This document shows, piece after piece, positions 53,810 to 62,569 of a DNA stretch of 64,000 bases. The stretch's first letter is position 1, and each line of letters begins with the position of its first letter. The position numbers and the translations under genes are program-made. Source of the DNA: Xanthomonas sp. CFBP 8443 (GTDB lineage: Bacteria > Pseudomonadota > Gammaproteobacteria > Xanthomonadales > Xanthomonadaceae). Under the pieces are notes generated by a model. The model was given only the letters and a program-made list of their open reading frames with translations. It searched no databases and had not been told where the DNA came from. The stretch spans positions 2,294,001 through 2,358,000 of the forward strand of contig NZ_CP102592.1 of the NCBI RefSeq assembly GCF_025666195.1, read 5' to 3'.

Positions 53810-55282
53810 TCAGGCTTTGGTGGCCAGGCGGCTGTGGCGGATGCCGTAGCCGAAATAGATGAACAGGCCGATCACGGTCCAGCCGACGAACACCTTCCAG
53901 TGCTCCTGGAACGCCTGGAAGAACAGGAACAGGCAGGCCAGCGCGCCGAGCGGACAGATCACCATCGCCAGCGGCACCCGGAACGGGCGCGGCAGGTCGG
54001 GCTTGGTGAAGCGCAGCACCATCACCCCGATGCAGACCGTGGCGAAGGCGAGCAGGGTGCCCATCGACACCAGTTCGCCAAGCACGTCCAGCGGGATCAG
54101 CCCGGCCAGCAGCGCGGCGACCACGCCGACGAAGATGGTGCCGACGTAGGGCGTGTGGAACTTGCGGTGGACCTTGCCGAACAGCTTCGGCAGCAGGCCG
54201 TCGCGGGCCATGGTGTAGAAGATGCGCGGCTGCGCCATCAGCATCACCAGCACCACCGAGGACAGGCCGGCGATGGCGCCGATCTCCACCGCGGTCTTCA
54301 GCCAGGCCAGGCTCGGATAGTGTTCCAGCGCGGTGGCGACCGGCTTGGCGGTGCCGAGCTGGGTGTAGGGCAGCAGGCCGGTCAGCACCGCGCAGACGAT
54401 GATGTAGATGACCGTGCACACCGCCAGCGACACCAGGATGCCGATCGGCATGTTGCGCTGCGGGTCCTTGGTTTCGCCGGCGGAGGTGGAGACCGCATCG
54501 AAGCCGATGTAGGAAAAGAACACGATCGAGGCGGCGCGGAAGATGCCGCTCCAGCCGAACTCGCCCGGCCCGGTGTTCTCGGGGATGAACGGGTGCCAGT
54601 TGGCCGGATCGACGTGGGATACGCCGAAGCCGACGAACAGGCAGATCACCAGGACCTTGATCGCCACCACGATGGCGTTGGCGAACGCCGACTGGGTGAC
54701 GCCGACGTAGCACAGCGCGCTGACCGCGACCACGATCAGCACCGCCGGCAGGTTGACGATGCTGCCGGAGGCGACGAAGGTGTCGCCGTTCCAGGCCAGC
54801 GGCGCGCCGGCCAGTTCCGCCGGGAACGGCAGCCCCAGGGTGCCGGTCAGGAAACTGATCAGGTAGGCCGACCAGCCGACCGCGACGCTGGAGCCGGCGA
54901 ACAGGTATTCCAGCACCAGGCACCAACCGATGAACCAGGCCACGCCTTCGCCCAGGGTGGTGTAGGAGTAGGAGTAGGCGCTGCCGGAGACCGGCATCAT
55001 CGCCGCGAACTCGGCGTAGCACAGGCCGGCGAAGGCGCAGGCGATGCCGGCGAACACGAACGACAGCATCACCGCCGGGCCGGCGTGGTTGGCCGCGGCC
55101 TGGCCGGTCAGCACGAAGATGCCCGCGCCGATCACCGCGCCGATGCCGAGCATGATCAGGTGCTTGGCGGTGAGGGTCCGTTTCAGCGTGGCTTCGCCTT
55201 CCAGGCTGCCTTCGAACGGTTCGCCGGCATCGACGTGCCCGGCCGGTTCGATCGGCTTGACCCTCAACAGAGACTTCAGCAT
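53810..55282 (-). CDS. APC-family amino acid permease (first of two)
   Basis: A 490-residue permease, close in sequence to the neighbour. Core motifs: LIMLGIGAVIGAGIFVLTGQAAANHAGPA (in part GIGAVIGAGIFVLTGQAA), YAEFAAMMPVSGSAYSYSY, FFSYIGFDAVSTSAGETKDPQRNMP, and MLMAQPRIFYTMARDGLLP. It has a longer N-terminus than the second copy (GEPFEGSLEGEATLKRTL). Twelve helices are visible. The ATG at 55282 gives MLKSLLRVKP; an ATG three codons earlier is possible. Tandem duplicates like this often differ in substrate or affinity. It is divergent from the Nudix gene. Confidence 0.9.
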   Translation of the reverse strand: MLKSLLRVKPIEPAGHVDAGEPFEGSLEGEATLKRTLTAKHLIMLGIGAVIGAGIFVLTGQAAANHAGPAVMLSFVFAGIACAFAGLCYAEFAAMMPVSGSAYSYSYTTLGEGVAWFIGWCLVLEYLFAGSSVAVGWSAYLISFLTGTLGLPFPAELAGAPLAWNGDTFVASGSIVNLPAVLIVVAVSALCYVGVTQSAFANAIVVAIKVLVICLFVGFGVSHVDPANWHPFIPENTGPGEFGWSGIFRAASIVFFSYIGFDAVSTSAGETKDPQRNMPIGILVSLAVCTVIYIIVCAVLTGLLPYTQLGTAKPVATALEHYPSLAWLKTAVEIGAIAGLSSVVLVMLMAQPRIFYTMARDGLLPKLFGKVHRKFHTPYVGTIFVGVVAALLAGLIPLDVLGELVSMGTLLAFATVCIGVMVLRFTKPDLPRPFRVPLAMVICPLGALACLFLFFQAFQEHWKVFVGWTVIGLFIYFGYGIRHSRLATKA

Positions 55283-55452
55283 GCGGTGGATCCCCTGGGT
55301 GGCGATCGGGACTGTCGTGCCCCGGTAAAGATGGTGCGCTAGGCCCAAGCGGGCCACGCAAGCGTCGTACCATGCCAAAGCCGGACCGCTGCCACAAGCC
55401 GCGCTGCACCGTCGGCGGCGATAATGGCCGCCCCCGATCGCGAGAACCCCCC

Positions 55453-56004
55453 ATGCCGGACCTCTCCCTGCGCCGCCAGTTGCAGGCCTATGCCGCCCGT
55501 TGGCCGCAGGAGGCCGAGGTTGCGGCGCAATTCCTGGCGCTGCTGGACGACGCGCACGACCCCTTCGTGCGTGCGCGCCTGGACGGCCACTTCACCGGTT
55601 CGGCCTGGCTGGTCAGCGCCGACGGCGCGCGCACCCTGCTGACCCACCACCGCAAGCTGCAGCGCTGGCTGCAGCTGGGCGGGCACGCCGACGGCGACCG
55701 CGACCTGGCGCTTGTGGCGCTGAAGGAGGCCGAGGAGGAGTCGGGGCTGCCCGGGCTGGCCTTGGAGGACGGCGAACTGTTCGACCTGGACCGGCATTGG
55801 ATCCCTGAGCGCAAGGAGGTGCCCGGGCACTGGCACTTCGACGCGCGCTACGTGGTCCGCGCCGGCGCCGACGAGACGTTCGCGGTCAGCGCCGAATCGC
55901 TGGCCCTGGCCTGGCGTTCGATCGCCGAGCTGCTGGCCGAGCCGGACCTGGATCCGTCGTTGCGGCGGATGGCCGGCAAGTGGGTGGCGCGCAGCGACCG
56001 CTGA
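55453..56004 (+). CDS. Nudix hydrolase
   Basis: A 183-residue Nudix-fold hydrolase. The Nudix box reads GGHADGDRDLALVALKEAEEESGL: the last part, KEAEEESG, holds the metal-binding Glu residues, while the first E of the classic box is Asp and the R of RE is Lys. Before it, FTGSAWLVSADGARTLLTHHRKLQRWLQLGGH (in part LLTHHRKLQRWLQLGGH) forms the substrate strand. Members cleave nucleoside diphosphate-linked molecules; the substrate is not known. The ATG at 55453 is chosen because it gives the usual N-terminus; an in-frame ATG at 55372 would add 27 residues of low-conservation type. Confidence 0.85.
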   Translation: MPDLSLRRQLQAYAARWPQEAEVAAQFLALLDDAHDPFVRARLDGHFTGSAWLVSADGARTLLTHHRKLQRWLQLGGHADGDRDLALVALKEAEEESGLPGLALEDGELFDLDRHWIPERKEVPGHWHFDARYVVRAGADETFAVSAESLALAWRSIAELLAEPDLDPSLRRMAGKWVARSDR

Positions 56005-56113
56005 TGCGCCGGTGACCGGCGCTTCCGGACCGGCTGGTCCGGGCGCTGCGTGTGCGCCGCCGGCTGGGCGGGCATGGCGGGATTGGGTACCCTTGGGCGC
56101 CCGTTGCCTGTCC

Positions 56114-56395
56114 ATGCCCATGTCCCGCACCGCTGCTTCGTTCACCTATCGCCTGGCCTTCCGCCCGGTCGACGACCGGATGGATTCGGCCGAACTGGCG
56201 CGCACCGTGCAGCGTGCGCTGCTGGCGTTGAGCGGACCGCCGCATGGCGTGGCGATCGTCAGCCTGCAGCGCCCGCCGCGCGAAGACAGCGGCGGCCTGT
56301 ACATGGAGGCGGTCACCACCGGCCCGGAGCGCTGGTACCTGAAGGCCGACGACTATCTGTTGAGCGAAGGGTTGCGCGGGGAGTTGCAGCCTTGA
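56114..56395 (+). CDS. Small hypothetical protein
   Basis: A 93-residue soluble protein with alternating strand-like pattern (TYRLAFRPVDDRMDSAELARTVQRALLAL, then VAIVSLQRPP and LYMEAVTTGPERWYLKADDYLLSEGL). No family recognised. The start could be either of two ATGs, 56114 or 56120. It is followed by the inverted heptad element two bases after its stop. Confidence 0.55.
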   Translation: MPMSRTAASFTYRLAFRPVDDRMDSAELARTVQRALLALSGPPHGVAIVSLQRPPREDSGGLYMEAVTTGPERWYLKADDYLLSEGLRGELQP

Positions 56396-56396
56396 T

Positions 56397-56590
56397 CGGG
56401 ACTGGGGACTCGGGACTCGGGACTCGGAAGAGCGTGGGTCGCGTGATCTGCTTTTCCGCGCTTGTTTCTTGCCTCTCAAGCGTTCGTGCGTTTGCGTCAC
56501 CGCAATCCATCCAAGCCTGATCGCAGTCGGAGAACGGACTCGCTGGCGTCGCCGCTGTTCCGAGTCCCGGGTCCCGAGTCCCCAGTCCCG
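56397..56590. repeat. Inverted arrays of a GGGACTC heptad, element 1
   Basis: CGGGACTGGGGACTCGGGAC... (56397-56428, 32 bases) is the reverse complement, with one mismatch, of 56559-56590. The unit is seven bases, GGGACTC. The arms abut the stop codons of the two convergent genes on either side, so a long hairpin could mark both 3' ends. The 130 bases between hold no gene. Confidence 0.85.
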
Positions 56591-56593
56591 GGC

Positions 56594-57835
56594 TCAGTAA
56601 AGAACCCGCGTCCGCAACGTCCCCGCAATCTGCCCCAGCTCGTCCTTCAGTACGCCGGCCAGTTCCTCGCTGGCGGCCACGTCGATCACCACGTAGCCGA
56701 CCTTGGGGTCGGTGCGCAGGAACTGGCCGTCGATGTTGACGTTGTGGCGCGAGAACAGTTCGTTGATCTGCGACAGCACGCCCGGCACGTTGCGGTGGAT
56801 GTGCAGCAGGCGCAGGCTCTCGGCGTGCTCGGGCAGGGTCACTTCGGGGAAGTTCACCGCCGACAGGGTGCTGCCGTTGTCGCTGTAGCGCACCAGCTTC
56901 GCGGCCACCTCTACGCCGATGTTGTCCTGCGCTTCCAGCGTGCTGCCGCCCACGTGCGGGGTCAGGATCACGTTGTCGTGCGCGGCCAGCGGCGATTCGA
57001 ACAGGTCGCCGTTGCCCTTGGGCTCGACCGGGAACACGTCCACCGCCGCGCCGCCGATGTGGCCGGAGGTCAGCGCCGCGTCGAGCGCGGCGATGTCGAT
57101 CACGGTGCCGCGCGAGGCGTTGATCAGGTGCGCGCCCGGCTTCATCTGCGCGATCTGCGCCGCACCGATCATGTCCTTGGTCGCCGCCGTTTCCGGCACG
57201 TGCAGGGTCACCACGTCCGAACGCGCCAGCAGGTCGTCCAGGTCGGTCGCCGCGCGCGCGTTGCCCAGCGACAGCTTGGCTTCGATGTCGTGGAAGATCA
57301 CCTGCATGCCCAGCGATTCGGCCAGCACGCCGACCTGGGTGCCGATATGGCCGTAGCCGACGATGCCCAGCACCTTGCCGCGGGTCTCGTGGCTGCCGGC
57401 GGCCGACTTCGACCAGCCGCCGCGGTGGCACTCGGCGTTCTTCTGCGGAATGCCGCGCAGCAGCAGGATCGCCTCGGCGATGACCAGTTCGGCGACGCTG
57501 CGGGTATTGGAGTAGGGCGCGTTGAACACCGGGATGCCGGCCAGTTCGGCCGCGTCCAGGTCCACCTGGTTGGTGCCGATGCAGAAGCAGCCGACCGCGA
57601 TCAGGCGCTTGGCCTGCGCCAGCACTTCGGCGCTGAGCTGGGTGCGCGAGCGGATGCCGACGATGTGCGCCTCGGCGATGCGCGCCTTCAGTTCCTCTTC
57701 CGGCAGCGACTTGGCGTGCAGTTCGATCTGCGAATAGCCGGCGGCGCGGAACACGTCGATGGCGGTCTGGCTGATGCCTTCGAGCAGCAGCACGCGGATA
57801 TCCTGCTTCGGAAACGAGGTTTTCTTGGGCGACAT
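56594..57835 (-). CDS. serA: D-3-phosphoglycerate dehydrogenase
   Basis: SerA begins serine synthesis by oxidising 3-phosphoglycerate with NAD. At 413 residues it is the type with one C-terminal ACT domain (about 335-413; RNVPGVLSQINELFSRHNVNI), which binds serine for feedback. The Rossmann domain has GIVGYGHIGTQVGVLAESLGM and VDVFPVEPKGNG. Catalytic residues are Arg in INASRGTVID, Glu in VPETAATKDM-like region and His in ILTPHVGGSTLEAQ. It reads divergently from the D-2-hydroxyglutarate dehydrogenase gene. Like its E. coli relative it probably also reduces 2-oxoglutarate to D-2-hydroxyglutarate. Confidence 0.95.
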   Translation of the reverse strand: MSPKKTSFPKQDIRVLLLEGISQTAIDVFRAAGYSQIELHAKSLPEEELKARIAEAHIVGIRSRTQLSAEVLAQAKRLIAVGCFCIGTNQVDLDAAELAGIPVFNAPYSNTRSVAELVIAEAILLLRGIPQKNAECHRGGWSKSAAGSHETRGKVLGIVGYGHIGTQVGVLAESLGMQVIFHDIEAKLSLGNARAATDLDDLLARSDVVTLHVPETAATKDMIGAAQIAQMKPGAHLINASRGTVIDIAALDAALTSGHIGGAAVDVFPVEPKGNGDLFESPLAAHDNVILTPHVGGSTLEAQDNIGVEVAAKLVRYSDNGSTLSAVNFPEVTLPEHAESLRLLHIHRNVPGVLSQINELFSRHNVNIDGQFLRTDPKVGYVVIDVAASEELAGVLKDELGQIAGTLRTRVLY

Positions 57836-57960
57836 TGCGGCAACGGTGCGATGGCGAGAGGGCGGTCACTATGCCAGATGCGTCCGCGCTTTGGTGCGCC
57901 GCAATAGGATGCCGGGATGGCGTAGACGCAACGCTGGCGAAGGTTTCAGATGCATCTGTT

Positions 57961-58077
57961 CGGGACCCGGGACTCGGGACTCGTAGGGTGCGTAGGCTGA
58001 CGGTGTTGCCTGGCTTCATGCAGGTGGTGCCGCTTTTCCGAGTCCCCTGTCCCGAGTCCCAAGTCCCAAGTCCCGTG
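57961..58077. repeat. Inverted arrays of a GGGACTC heptad, element 2
   Basis: The left arm CGGGACCCGGGACTCGGGAC (57961-57980, continuing to 57983) and the right arm 58038-58077 (CCGAGTCCCCTGTCCCGAGT...) are inverted relatives of element 1. This copy lies between the divergent starts of serA and the FAD dehydrogenase gene, so it cannot be a terminator here. The gap is 57836-58145; no promoter stands out. Confidence 0.8.
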
Positions 58078-58145
58078 CCCAACTAGACGCCGCCAGCCAA
58101 CGCTGGCACGCTTGAACGCTTGCCTTCGCCCCGACCTTTGAGCCG

Positions 58146-59534
58146 ATGACCGACCCGCGCCTGGATGCCCTTACGCACGCCGTTCCCGGCTTGCGCCTGA
58201 AGACCGATCCCGCCGACCTGGAACACTACGGCCGCGACTGGACCCGGCGCTGGACGCCGGCGCCGCTGGCGATCGCGCTGCCGTCGACGGTGCAGGAGGT
58301 GCAGGCGGTGCTGCGTTGGGCCAACGACCACGCGGTGGCGGTGGTGCCTTCCGGCGGCCGCACCGGCCTGTCCGGCGGCGCGGTGGCCGCGCACGGCGAA
58401 CTGGTGCTGAGCCTGGAGCGGATGAACAAGGCGCTGGCGTTCGATGCGGTCGATCGCACCCTCACCGTGCAGGCCGGCATGGCGCTGGAGGCGGTGCACA
58501 ACGCGGCGCGCGAGCATGGGTTGGTGTACCCGGTGGACTTCGCCGCACGCGGCTCGTGTTCGATCGGCGGCAACATCGCCACCAATGCCGGCGGCATCCG
58601 CGTGATCCGCTACGGCAATACCCGCGAATGGATCGCCGGGCTCAAGGTGGTGACCGGCAGCGGCGAGCTGCTCGAGCTCAACCGCGGGCTGATCAAGAAT
58701 TCCAGCGGCTACGATTTCCGCCAGTTGCTGATCGGCTCGGAAGGCACCCTCGGCATCGTCGTGGAGGCCACGCTGCGGCTGACCGACCCGCCGCCGCCGA
58801 GCAACGTGATGCTGCTGGCGCTGCCCTCGTTCGAAGTACTGATGCAGGTGTTCGCCGCGTTCCGCGGCCGACTGCAGCTGGAGGCGTTCGAATTCTTCAC
58901 CGACCGCGCGCTGCAGCACGTGCTGGCGCATGGCGCGCAGGCGCCGTTCGACACGGTCTATCCGTACTACGTGGTCACCGAGTACGCCAGCGGCGACGAG
59001 GCGCAGGAAGCCGCGGCGCTGGCCGCGTTCGAGGCGTGCATGGAGCAGGGCTGGGTGCTGGACGGGGTGATCAGCCAGAGCGATGCGCAGGCGGCGCAGC
59101 TGTGGCGCCTGCGCGAAGGCATCACCGAGGCGCTGGCGCGCTACAAGCCGTACAAGAACGACGTGTCGGTGCGGATCTCGGCGATGCCGGCGTTCCTGGC
59201 GCAGACCCAGGCGCTGCTCGGCGCGGCCTATCCGCAGTTCGACGTGGTCTGGTTCGGCCATATCGGCGACGGCAACCTGCACATCAACGTGCTCAAGCCC
59301 GATGCCACCGCCGACGCCGATTTCATCGCCGCCTGCGAACAGGTCACCAAGCTGCTGGCGCAGGTGCTGGCCGAGCATGGCGGCAGCATCTCCGCCGAAC
59401 ACGGCATCGGCCTGGTCAAGAAGCCGTATCTGGACAGCACCCGCAGCGCCGAGGAGATCGCGCTGATGCGCGCGGTCAAGCGCGTGTTCGACCCGGCCGG
59501 GCTGCTCAACCCGGGCAAGCTGTTCGATCCCTGA
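58146..59534 (+). CDS. FAD-linked D-2-hydroxyacid dehydrogenase, probably D-2-hydroxyglutarate dehydrogenase
   Basis: A 462-residue flavoprotein of the FAD_binding_4/FAD-oxidase_C family (GlcD-like). The FAD-binding domain shows VVPSGGRTGLSGGAV, FAARGSCSIGGNIATNAGG, RYGNTREWI and LIGSEGTLGIVVEATL. The C-terminal domain has FGHIGDGNLHINVLKP, with metal-binding histidines, and SAEHGIGLVKKPYL. In Pseudomonas stutzeri a dehydrogenase of this family is coupled to SerA: it removes D-2-hydroxyglutarate that SerA makes and so drives serine synthesis. The divergent pairing here argues for the same role. D-lactate or glycolate oxidation are alternatives. Confidence 0.82.
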   Translation: MTDPRLDALTHAVPGLRLKTDPADLEHYGRDWTRRWTPAPLAIALPSTVQEVQAVLRWANDHAVAVVPSGGRTGLSGGAVAAHGELVLSLERMNKALAFDAVDRTLTVQAGMALEAVHNAAREHGLVYPVDFAARGSCSIGGNIATNAGGIRVIRYGNTREWIAGLKVVTGSGELLELNRGLIKNSSGYDFRQLLIGSEGTLGIVVEATLRLTDPPPPSNVMLLALPSFEVLMQVFAAFRGRLQLEAFEFFTDRALQHVLAHGAQAPFDTVYPYYVVTEYASGDEAQEAAALAAFEACMEQGWVLDGVISQSDAQAAQLWRLREGITEALARYKPYKNDVSVRISAMPAFLAQTQALLGAAYPQFDVVWFGHIGDGNLHINVLKPDATADADFIAACEQVTKLLAQVLAEHGGSISAEHGIGLVKKPYLDSTRSAEEIALMRAVKRVFDPAGLLNPGKLFDP

Positions 59535-59647
59535 GCCGTCTAGCGCCGCGCGTGGTGCGGGCGCTCGCGCTCGCGCCGGCGGCCGGCTAGGCTATGCCGG
59601 CGCGGCGACTGCCACGCTTCTTCCCTGATCCCGTTGGAACCGATGCG

Positions 59648-59965
59648 ATGAACCGAGTGACCGCGCGCTGCGCCCTGCTGTTGATCCTGACCCTCCCCGC
59701 GCTCGCGCAGGCCTCCAGCTTCGCCGGCAGTTCCGCCGGTTCGGCCTCGGCCGGCTCTGCCGGCAGTTCCGCGTCTTCGGACAGCAGCTCCGGCGACGAC
59801 AAGCTGGTGCTGCAGGCGCGCGACGACGCGGCCGGCTTCGTCGCCAGCGCCGGCCGCATCCGCGGCGCGCAGCTGGAAGCGGCGCTGCGCGTGCTGCGCG
59901 AGCGCAACCCGCAGGCGCAGCAGGCCAGCGACCTGCAACTGGCGCAGGCCATCCTGGCGCTGTGA
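59648..59965 (+). CDS. DUF2388-family exported protein
   Basis: A 105-residue protein with a signal peptide (MNRVTARCALLLILTLPALAQA). The mature part has a Ser/Ala/Gly-rich stretch (SFAGSSAGSASAGSAGSSAS) followed by DDKLVLQARDDAAGFVASAGRIRGAQLEAALRVLRE (in part ARDDAAGFVASAGRIRGAQLE) and ASDLQLAQAILAL. This is the pattern of DUF2388, a family of short periplasmic proteins of unknown function, common in pseudomonads. It overlaps the next gene by four bases (GTGA) and is very likely made together with it. Confidence 0.82.
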   Translation: MNRVTARCALLLILTLPALAQASSFAGSSAGSASAGSAGSSASSDSSSGDDKLVLQARDDAAGFVASAGRIRGAQLEAALRVLRERNPQAQQASDLQLAQAILAL

Positions 59966-62010
59966 GACCGCGCCGGCCGCGGCGCCGGCTGGCGTGGCTG
60001 GCGCTGCTGTGGCTGGCCTGCGCAGTGCCCGCGCAGGCCTTGCAGTTGCAGGTGGATGCGAGTGGCCTGAGCGCGCCCGAGCGCGCGGCCAGCCAGGCGC
60101 TGCTCGATGCGGTGCTGCCGAAGCTGCCGCCGGCCTGGGTGGCGGCGATCGATGCGCCGCTGGCGCTGCAATGGCGTGACGACCTGCCGGCGCAGGTGCA
60201 TGGCAGGGCGCAGGCGCGGCGACTGCTGTTGAACAAGGCACTGCTGCGCGCATGGATGGCGCGTCCTGTTGCAGGTGGCGATGACGGTGCCGGCGCGGCG
60301 ACGCGGCCGGCGATCGCCGCGCTGCTGCACGAACTGGCGCATTTCTACGACCGCTCCGCGGCGGGCCGGCTGTCGTCGGATCCGCGCCTGCTGGATCTGG
60401 CCGGCTGGCAGGTCAGCCCGATGCGGCTGGGCCTGCGCTTGGGAGACAACGCCTTCAGCGAGCGCAGCCCGGACCGGTACGAACTGGCGTCTCCGGCGGA
60501 ATTCGTCGCGGTCAACCTGGAACATTTCCTGCTGGATCCGGACTACGCGTGCCGGCGCCCGGCGCTGGCGCGGTATTTCGCGCAGCGCCTGGACTGGTCG
60601 CCGCCGGCGTCGGCCTGCGCCCCTGGTCTGGTCTATCTGCAGGATCCGCTGGCCGACGAGGCGGCGCTGCTGCAGCTGGATCCGGCGCGGGTCTACGCCG
60701 TGGACTACCTGCTGGCCGAAGGCAATGCGCAGCCGATGAGCCATTGGGGCCACAGCATGCTGCGGCTGGTGATCTGCGCGCCGGGGCGCACGCCCGGTCC
60801 CGATTGCCGCCTGGACCTGGCGTATCACAAGGTGCTGTCGTTCCGCGCCTTCGTCGACGATGTGCAGATCTCCAGCGTGCGCGGCCTGGTCGGCTCGTAT
60901 CCGTCGCGGCTGTTCGTGCTGCCGCTGCGCCAGGTGGTGGACGAATACACCCAGGTGCAGCTGCGCGGGCTGCAGTCGATTCCGCTGCGGCTGGCGCCGG
61001 ACGAGATCGCCGCGTTGCTGGAACGCGCCGCGCAGCTGCACTGGAGCTACGACGGCCGTTACTACTTCCTCAGCAACAACTGCGCGGTGGAGATCTACAA
61101 GCTGCTGCACGACGGCGTGCCGCGGCTGGCCGGCGCGCGCCTGGCCGGGATCAGCCCGACCGGCCTGCTGCGGCGCCTGGCCCGCGCCGGCATCGCCGAC
61201 ACTCGGGTGCTGGACGATGCCGACGCCGCGGCGCGCCAGGGCTACTACTTCGTACCGGCGAGCGCGCACTACGCGGCGATGTTCGCGGTCGCACGCGCGC
61301 AACTGGCGTTGCCGGCGCGCACCGCGCACGCCTGGCTGGACCTGCCGGCGGCGCAGCGCGCACCGTGGCTGCAGCGCGGCGACCTGCGCGCCAGCGCCGC
61401 ATTGCTGCTGCTGGAGAATGCCGCGCGCCGGCGCCAGGAGCAGCGCGGGCGCGATGTGTTGAAGCGACGCTATCTGGCAGGAGCGCGCATGCCTGAGGCG
61501 CACGCTGGCGGTGCTGGCATCGATGCTGGTGTCGATGGCGGTGCCGATGCCGGTGCTGGTGCTGGTGCTGGTGCTGATGCAGGTGCAGGTGCAGGTGCAG
61601 GTGCCGGTATTGCCGCCACTGCCGGTGCCGCCGCTCCGGTCACTGACGCGTCCGCTGCCGACGAGAGCCAGAAGGCGGCCGCAGCCGTCCGCGCGGTGCT
61701 GGCGCAGCAAGGCCTGTTGAGCCAACCGTCGACGCTGCTGCAGGGTCAGCCCGGCTATGGCCTGCCGCAGGCGCAGGAGCGCGACTGGCTGCAGCGCCAG
61801 GGGCAGGCGCGGATCGACGCGTTGCACAGCGAGGGCGCCGCGTTGCAGGCGCGGCTGCACGCCTTGCTGCCGCCACCGCTGCGCGCGGAACTGCAGCAGA
61901 TCGATGCGAACCTGGCCGCGCTGGGCATGCGTCTGCGCGAACTCAATCGCGACGGCGGCGGGTTGCAGCTGGTGTCGCCGTCGGTGTTGCAGCCTGCGGC
62001 GGAGAAATGA
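59962..62010 (+). CDS. DUF4105 (Lnb-like) periplasmic protein with HExxH motif
   Basis: A 682-residue exported protein that starts with GTG at 59962. After a signal peptide (residues 1-27), a first region carries HELAHFYD (123-130), an HExxH zinc-peptidase-like motif, followed by SPAEFVAVNLEHFL (possible third ligand). The DUF4105 domain has SHWGHSMLRLV (His261, His264) and FLSNNCAVEIYKLL (Cys374). DUF4105 is now grouped with the N-terminal domain of lipoprotein N-acyltransferase Lnb and NlpC/P60-like folds that use a His and Cys. The C-terminal part has a long Ala-Gly-Asp low-complexity stretch (about 513-550) and then a helical end. It may be an envelope acyltransferase or peptidase; this is inference. 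Confidence 0.82.
   Translation: MRPRRPRRRLAWLALLWLACAVPAQALQLQVDASGLSAPERAASQALLDAVLPKLPPAWVAAIDAPLALQWRDDLPAQVHGRAQARRLLLNKALLRAWMARPVAGGDDGAGAATRPAIAALLHELAHFYDRSAAGRLSSDPRLLDLAGWQVSPMRLGLRLGDNAFSERSPDRYELASPAEFVAVNLEHFLLDPDYACRRPALARYFAQRLDWSPPASACAPGLVYLQDPLADEAALLQLDPARVYAVDYLLAEGNAQPMSHWGHSMLRLVICAPGRTPGPDCRLDLAYHKVLSFRAFVDDVQISSVRGLVGSYPSRLFVLPLRQVVDEYTQVQLRGLQSIPLRLAPDEIAALLERAAQLHWSYDGRYYFLSNNCAVEIYKLLHDGVPRLAGARLAGISPTGLLRRLARAGIADTRVLDDADAAARQGYYFVPASAHYAAMFAVARAQLALPARTAHAWLDLPAAQRAPWLQRGDLRASAALLLLENAARRRQEQRGRDVLKRRYLAGARMPEAHAGGAGIDAGVDGGADAGAGAGAGADAGAGAGAGAGIAATAGAAAPVTDASAADESQKAAAAVRAVLAQQGLLSQPSTLLQGQPGYGLPQAQERDWLQRQGQARIDALHSEGAALQARLHALLPPPLRAELQQIDANLAALGMRLRELNRDGGGLQLVSPSVLQPAAEK
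61500..61612 (+). repeat. GGTGCT/GGTGCA hexanucleotide repeat inside the DUF4105 gene
   Basis: Degenerate six-base units encode the Ala-Gly-Asp stretch. Copy-number changes keep the frame. Confidence 0.75.
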
Positions 62011-62021
62011 CGGCTCCGTTC

Positions 62022-62530
62022 GTCGCGACTGAAGTCGCTCCCACAAAGAGCTTGCGGCGGGCTGGCTGGGTGCACGGATAGGAATGGCTTTAGCCCCGAC
62101 CGAATCCGAGACCGGCAGGTGTGCCGCTCCGTTCGTCGCGGCTGAAGCCGCTCCTACCAAGGCTTGCAGCGAACCGACTGGGTGCACTGTAGGAGGGGCT
62201 TCAGTCCCGACCGAATCCAAGGGCGGTAGGTGTGCCGCTTCGTTCGTCGCGGCTGAAGCCGCTCCTACCAAGGCTTGCGGCGAGCTGGCTGGGTGCACTG
62301 TAGGAGGGGCTTCAGCCCCGACCGAATCCATGGGCGGTAGGAGTGCTGCTCCGTTCGTCGCGGCTGAAGCCGCTCCTGCCAAGGCTTGCGGCGAGCTGGC
62401 TGGGTGCACTGTAGGAGGGGCTTCAGCCCCGACCGAATCCGTGGGCGGTAGGTGTGCCGCTTCGTTCGTCGCGACTGCAGTCGCGCCTACAAGAACTTTT
62501 TGCGAGCTGATCGATGCGGTGTAGGAGGGC
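62022..62530. repeat. Tandem array of 111-base BIME units
   Basis: GTAG-headed palindromes in plus orientation start at 62189, 62300 and 62411, exactly 111 bases apart, with a degenerate one near 62078. Each is paired with a minus-orientation palindrome (GTCGCGGCTGAAGCCGCTCC type) about 60 bases later. Linkers such as TGCGGCGAGCTGGCTGGGTG are nearly identical between units. As 111 is divisible by three, the array is open in several frames, which is not evidence for a protein. The whole gap 62011-62569 is repeat. Confidence 0.88.
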
Positions 62531-62569
62531 TCAATGCCAGCCCTCCCTTTCCGAAGCCGGCCGCCGCCG

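Noticed and set aside
62084..62524. Open frame of 146 codons with 37-residue repeats
   Set aside because: It is the translation of the 111-base BIME array; the unit is a multiple of three and is also open on the minus strand. No ribosome binding site or function is visible.
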